Source of the DNA: Streptomyces clavuligerus
Lineage (GTDB): Bacteria > Actinomycetota > Actinomycetes > Streptomycetales > Streptomycetaceae
DNA length: 64,000 nucleotides
Assembly (NCBI RefSeq): GCF_005519465.1
Contig: NZ_CP027858.1
Span: 4,960,001-5,024,000, forward strand
Direction of reading: 5' to 3'
Shown here: piece by piece, positions 61,701 through 64,000 of the stretch
Layout: each line of letters opens with the position of its first letter
How positions within the stretch are numbered: the stretch's first letter is position 1
Position numbers and translations under genes: made by a program
Notes under the pieces: model-generated
The model's input: the letters and a program-made list of their open reading frames with translations, nothing else
Told to the model about the DNA's origin: nothing
Database searches by the model: none

Positions 61701-61886
61701 GGGGAGCAGCCGCCGCAGCGCGGAGGCTGCGGGAGCGGTGTCGAAGGGGGTGGCCCGGGCCTCCGGTGCCCTGCCCGGCGGTCCGGCCGGGGCGGCCACG
61801 GCCGGGTGGGCGTGGCCGACGAGGGCGGTGCCCACGCCGATCGCCCCTGCCGTGCCCAGCATTCTGCGTCTCGACGGCTCGTACAT
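58746..61886 (-). CDS. Tat-secreted alpha-N-acetylglucosaminidase (GH89)
   Basis: A 1046-residue protein of the NAGLU family. Signal peptide YEPSRRRMLGTAGAIGVGTA has a twin-arginine motif and ends near AVA-AP. The NAGLU core runs from about 60 to 720: HWYLKYVCHAMISWSG, NEVLVTPGQEAVYH, DHFKMDLLHEGG and WRREKIDRSAWF. Family enzymes cut terminal alpha-linked GlcNAc from glycans (heparan sulfate, mucin). The C-terminal ~300 residues form beta-sandwich modules with a laminin-G/DUF1349-like end, probably for glycan binding. ATG giving MYEPSRRR is used. It is the first gene of a leftward unit. Confidence 0.9.
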   Translation of the reverse strand: MYEPSRRRMLGTAGAIGVGTALVGHAHPAVAAPAGPPGRAPEARATPFDTAPAASALRRLLPRHAGQFRLRALDGAERFRVTGSSGRIEVAGTSPAVLLTGAHWYLKYVCHAMISWSGSQLDLPDRLPAPAAPLERSATVPHRFAYNDTHDGYTGPYADWARWERLLDVLALHGCNEVLVTPGQEAVYHRLLLDFGYTDSEARTWLPAPSHQPWWLLQNMSEYGGPVSPALLDRRIELGQRIVTRMRRLGMRPVVPGYFGTVPDGFVARNPGARVIPQGVWNGLPRPDWLDPRTPVFAEIAAAYYRHQEELFGEIDHFKMDLLHEGGTPGDVPVPDAARAVETALRAARPAATWVILGWQSNPRPALLDAIDTSKVLIVDGLSDLDTVRDREAEWGGAPYAFGTIPNFGGRTTIGANTDRWTEKFTAWRDKPNSALVGTAYMPEAADRDPAALELFTELAWRREKIDRSAWFAGYAQFRYGAKDPAAEEAFAALAGTAYQLTTTDGRPIDSLFLRRPSMSSSVATAFDQAAFDRGFAALLRVNEELRGSDAYRYDLTDLARQALALRSRTLQLALRAAYATKDVTAFRGVAALWLRLMRLADTVAGCHKAFLLGPWLEEAKRFATSTEEAVELERTARVLITTWGDRAAAVELSNYANRDWQGLIGDVHVPQWEQYFTEVATALAEGRAPKAIDWYPGEETWTKDRRPYPVRPTGDVHKVAQRVHDTLAAAPYQGLTTVAVDPPALRPGGGATVTATFRNLNGLRGTGRVGFALTADEVAPEPSGPAALPAVPAGGSGSVSWRVTAPAGTLTEPLRALPYRLAVEYGPSGAAPVTVAQPGSLYLTAPLEPGWLTYTNNAAVFGQLGEKFAVNGAGNDLWRGTAHFGTVYRKGALTPGSAVVVRVDAQDNTGTWARCGIVVRNDLSAPGGAGFVNLAVTPGQGVVLSYDSNGDGSLDTYRRVTGVRAPVTLRLRRGAGTAFSGEFSLDDGLTWRSVGTVTAPGAAAVADVGLFMTATNGGSGARGTVLFSRWSADGARTGRGEGENK

Positions 61887-62637
61887 CAGCGCCTCCGTGT
61901 TACCCACGTCACAGCCGGTGTATGCGTGGCGCAGGTTACCCGTCGGGCGCCCCCGTCGAACCACGTCGCGCGGGCGCGGTGGCCGGATGCGGACGAATGT
62001 GGACACCGGGGTGGTTCGTACTGCCGTCGGAGGAGGGCGAGTTGCGCGCCCGGGGCCCTCCGCCGGGCCTTCCGTCGCCGGGGCCCCCGGTCGGCGTGGC
62101 GCGCCGCCCGAACTGCGCCCCGACCGGGGGCAGATAGCACCCCGCCCCCACGGTGACGCATGTCCCCCCTGTCGCCCCGCCCCGAACCCCCACCCCGCAG
62201 AGGTGACCGATAACGCCCCTACGCTTTCCGGCCATACCTACTCATTCCAGCCACCACCTCGCCTCCGCACCTCCGGAGACGCGTGACCGCCTGCGGCTGC
62301 TCCGGCGGTGGCCCTTCGCCCCCGGGGTGACGGTCCCCTCCCTTCCGCCGCGGCGGTGCCGTTCCCGGGGCCGGTGGTGGTCGGGCACCGCCGGGTGCCT
62401 TGGCGGTGCGTCCCGCCGTTGCGGCGGAAGGAAGGAGCGGTGCTCCTTTGCCTCCGGGGCGTGGTGGCCCCACGTTGTCCGCTGTGGTGGTGCGGAGGCG
62501 CCCCTTCGCCTCCGGGGCGGTTGGGAGGGGTGGCGGGGCCGACCCGTCCAGCCCGCCGCGGCGGTGGGCAACCGCATACGGCCGTGCGGCCTGGGGGTGC
62601 TTGGAGGGGCCCGCCCATCCGAGCCGCCGTGGCAGCG
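61887..62637. other. 750-bp non-coding GC-rich region with repeated motifs
   Basis: No gene is supported. The near-start part (61887-62230) is the upstream region of the GH89 gene. From about 62310 to 62640, GCCTCCGGGGCG-type words recur (near 62449 and 62508, with a CGCCCCCGGGGTG variant near 62319), along with GTGGGCAACCGCATACGGCC, a word that looks like a dispersed Streptomyces element. Both flanking genes are leftward, so this holds the end of the response-regulator unit. Confidence 0.5.
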
Positions 62638-63285
62638 TCAGCCGTGGTCGAGGTAGGCCAGGACCGCCAGCACCCGGCGGTTGTCGTCCTCGGAGACCGG
62701 CAGGCCCAGCTTGGCGAAGATGTTCGACGTGTGCTTCGCGACGGCCCGCTCCGTCACCACCAGCCGGTCCGCGATCGCCGCGTTCGACCGGCCCTGCGCC
62801 ATCAGCTCCATCACCTCCCGCTCCCGCGGCGTCAGCCCGCCCATCGGCCGGTCCTGGGAGCGCCGGGTCAGCAACTGCGAGATGACCTGCGGGTCCATCG
62901 CCGTACCGCCCGCCGCCACCCGCCGTACCGCGTCGATGAACTGCTCCGCGTCGAAGACCCGGTCCTTGAGCAGATACCCCACCCCGCCCGCGCCGTCGGC
63001 CAGCAGCTCCCGCGCGTACAACTGCTCCACATGCTGCGAGAGCACCAGCACCGGCAGCCCCGGCCGCGCCCGCCGCGCCGTCAGCGCGCACTGGAGCCCC
63101 TCGTCGGTGTGGGACGGCGGCAGCCGCACGTCCACCACGGCAACGTCGGGCTCCAGCTCCGCGAGCGCCCTGCTCAGCTCCGGCCCGCTCTCGACCGCGG
63201 CCAGGATCTCGCAGCCGTACGCCTCCAGCAGCCGCACCAGGCCGTCGCGGAGCAGGAACAGATCTTCGGCTAGGACAACGCGCAA
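62638..63285 (-). CDS. NarL/LuxR-type response regulator
   Basis: A 215-residue cytosolic regulator. The receiver domain has phospho-acceptor Asp in VAVVDVRLPP, acidic pair EDLFLL and Lys in YLLKDRV. The C-terminal LuxR HTH is GLTPREREVMELMAQGRSNAAIADRL. TTG start, 16 nt inside the end of the kinase gene, so the two are coupled. Target genes are not obvious. Confidence 0.92.
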   Translation of the reverse strand: MRVVLAEDLFLLRDGLVRLLEAYGCEILAAVESGPELSRALAELEPDVAVVDVRLPPSHTDEGLQCALTARRARPGLPVLVLSQHVEQLYARELLADGAGGVGYLLKDRVFDAEQFIDAVRRVAAGGTAMDPQVISQLLTRRSQDRPMGGLTPREREVMELMAQGRSNAAIADRLVVTERAVAKHTSNIFAKLGLPVSEDDNRRVLAVLAYLDHG

Positions 63286-64000
63286 GGGATCTCCATGGTG
63301 ACCATGGTGGGACCGCCGACGGGAGAGCTGACGGCCAGGACGCCGTCGAATGTACCGAGCCTGCGTTCGACCCCGCTCAGCCCGGTACCGGAACCGTCCG
63401 CCCGCGCGGCGGGCCCGGCGACCGCCCCGCCCCGCCCGTTGTCGGTCACCGCGATCCGCAGCGCCCCGTCCGCGTACGAGACGTCCACCCAGATCCGGTC
63501 CCCGCCCCCGTGCCGGACCGCGTTGGTCAGCACCTCGCTCACCGCGAAGTACGCCGCCGACTCCACCGGTGCCGCCGCCCGCCCCGGCAGCTCCACGTCC
63601 ACCTCGCAGCCGACCGGCAGCCGCAGCGCCAGCGCCCGCACCGCGTCCCCGAGGCCCCGTTCCGCCAGCACCGGCGGGTGGATGCCCCGGACCAGGTCCC
63701 GCAGTTCGGTCAGGGCCTCCGCCGAGGACTCCCGCGCCATCGCCAGCAGCTTCCGCGCCTGCGCCGGGTCCTTCTCCAGCAGCGCCTCGACCGTGCCGAG
63801 GCTCATCCCCACCGCGACCAGCCGGGCCTGCGCCCCGTCGTGCAGATCCCGTTCGATCCGCCGCAGCTCGGCCGCCGAGGTGTCCAGCGCGGTGTGCCGG
63901 GTCTCGGTGAGCCGGTCGATCCGTTCCACCAGCTCGGTCTCGCGGTCGGGGCGCAGCACGGCGGCGGTGAGCCGGAAGTGGGCGCCGATCAGCGCCGGGT
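63270..64000 (-). CDS. Sensor histidine kinase (NarX/HisKA_3 type), 5' part outside the window
   Basis: The frame is open to the window edge and continues PALIGAHFRLTAAVLRPDRE beyond a possible internal GTG, so the true start and the membrane segments are missing. The HisKA_3 motif RIERDLHDGAQARLV carries the phospho-acceptor His. The ATPase domain has ELRDLVRGIHPPVLAERGLGDAVR, NAVRHGG (N box) and VTDNGRGGA (D box). It forms a two-component system with the response regulator overlapping its 3' end. The signal is unknown. Confidence 0.9.
   Translation of the reverse strand, partial: PALIGAHFRLTAAVLRPDRETELVERIDRLTETRHTALDTSAAELRRIERDLHDGAQARLVAVGMSLGTVEALLEKDPAQARKLLAMARESSAEALTELRDLVRGIHPPVLAERGLGDAVRALALRLPVGCEVDVELPGRAAAPVESAAYFAVSEVLTNAVRHGGGDRIWVDVSYADGALRIAVTDNGRGGAVAGPAARADGSGTGLSGVERRLGTFDGVLAVSSPVGGPTMVTMEIPCALS

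Overview
The window is very GC-rich DNA with strong third-position GC bias, GTG and TTG starts, and many families typical of the genus: AfsR-like regulator, GlnE, GlnA2, LacI-type MalR, DUF6153, DUF305, HtaA. It is almost certainly a chromosomal segment of a Streptomyces. From memory, the core gene order resembles the S. coelicolor stretch that carries pulA, amylase, malEFG/aglA/malR, glnE, glnA2, nadE and panB. No rRNA, tRNA, CRISPR array, integrase or transposase is visible.

Layout. 1-3 kb: haem-iron uptake (cut-off HtaA cell-wall protein, heme oxygenase behind a perfect iron box) around a PhzF-like gene. 3-8.4 kb: housekeeping and conserved small genes (map, SPOR-like protein, MFS exporter, F420:NADPH oxidoreductase, site-2-type protease). 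8.5-17 kb: a giant AfsR/SARP-like regulator, a DrrAB-type ABC exporter, panB and a membrane endonuclease/phosphatase. 17-24 kb: nadE and a copper/periplasmic cluster (multicopper oxidase, DUF6153, DUF305, DUF3105, CBS protein) interrupted by a decayed alpha/beta hydrolase and two minisatellites. 24-31 kb: nitrogen metabolism (glnA2 and glnE). 31-35 kb: a TetR-controlled amino-acid-type permease and amidohydrolase.

35.0-41.9 kb is an accessory island, bounded by two copies of a ~270-bp repeat in inverted orientation. Its genes have visibly lower GC. It carries small Cys-rich and membrane proteins, an HTH/TPR regulator in operon with a pterin-carbinolamine-dehydratase-like protein and a NUDIX protein, a second partial copy of that operon (555 bp, offset exactly 3384 bp, with one NUDIX copy broken inside its Nudix box), a HicA-like gene with an overlapping partner, another NUDIX gene, and a second HTH regulator. 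That second regulator is frameshifted by a third copy of a 7-bp repeat. This is the most interesting region of the window.

42-58 kb: a secreted serine hydrolase, a PAP2 membrane protein and the maltose/maltodextrin regulon. malE-malF-malG-aglA-malR run leftwards as one tightly coupled operon. A secreted alpha-amylase and a 1770-residue amylase-pullulanase fusion run rightwards from the same intergenic region, which carries CTTGCAG-like operator repeats. The secreted enzymes cut starch and pullulan, MalEFG imports the oligomers, AglA finishes them inside the cell, and MalR senses the supply. 58-64 kb: a TetR regulator, a Tat-exported GH89 alpha-N-acetylglucosaminidase, and a two-component system whose kinase is cut by the window end.
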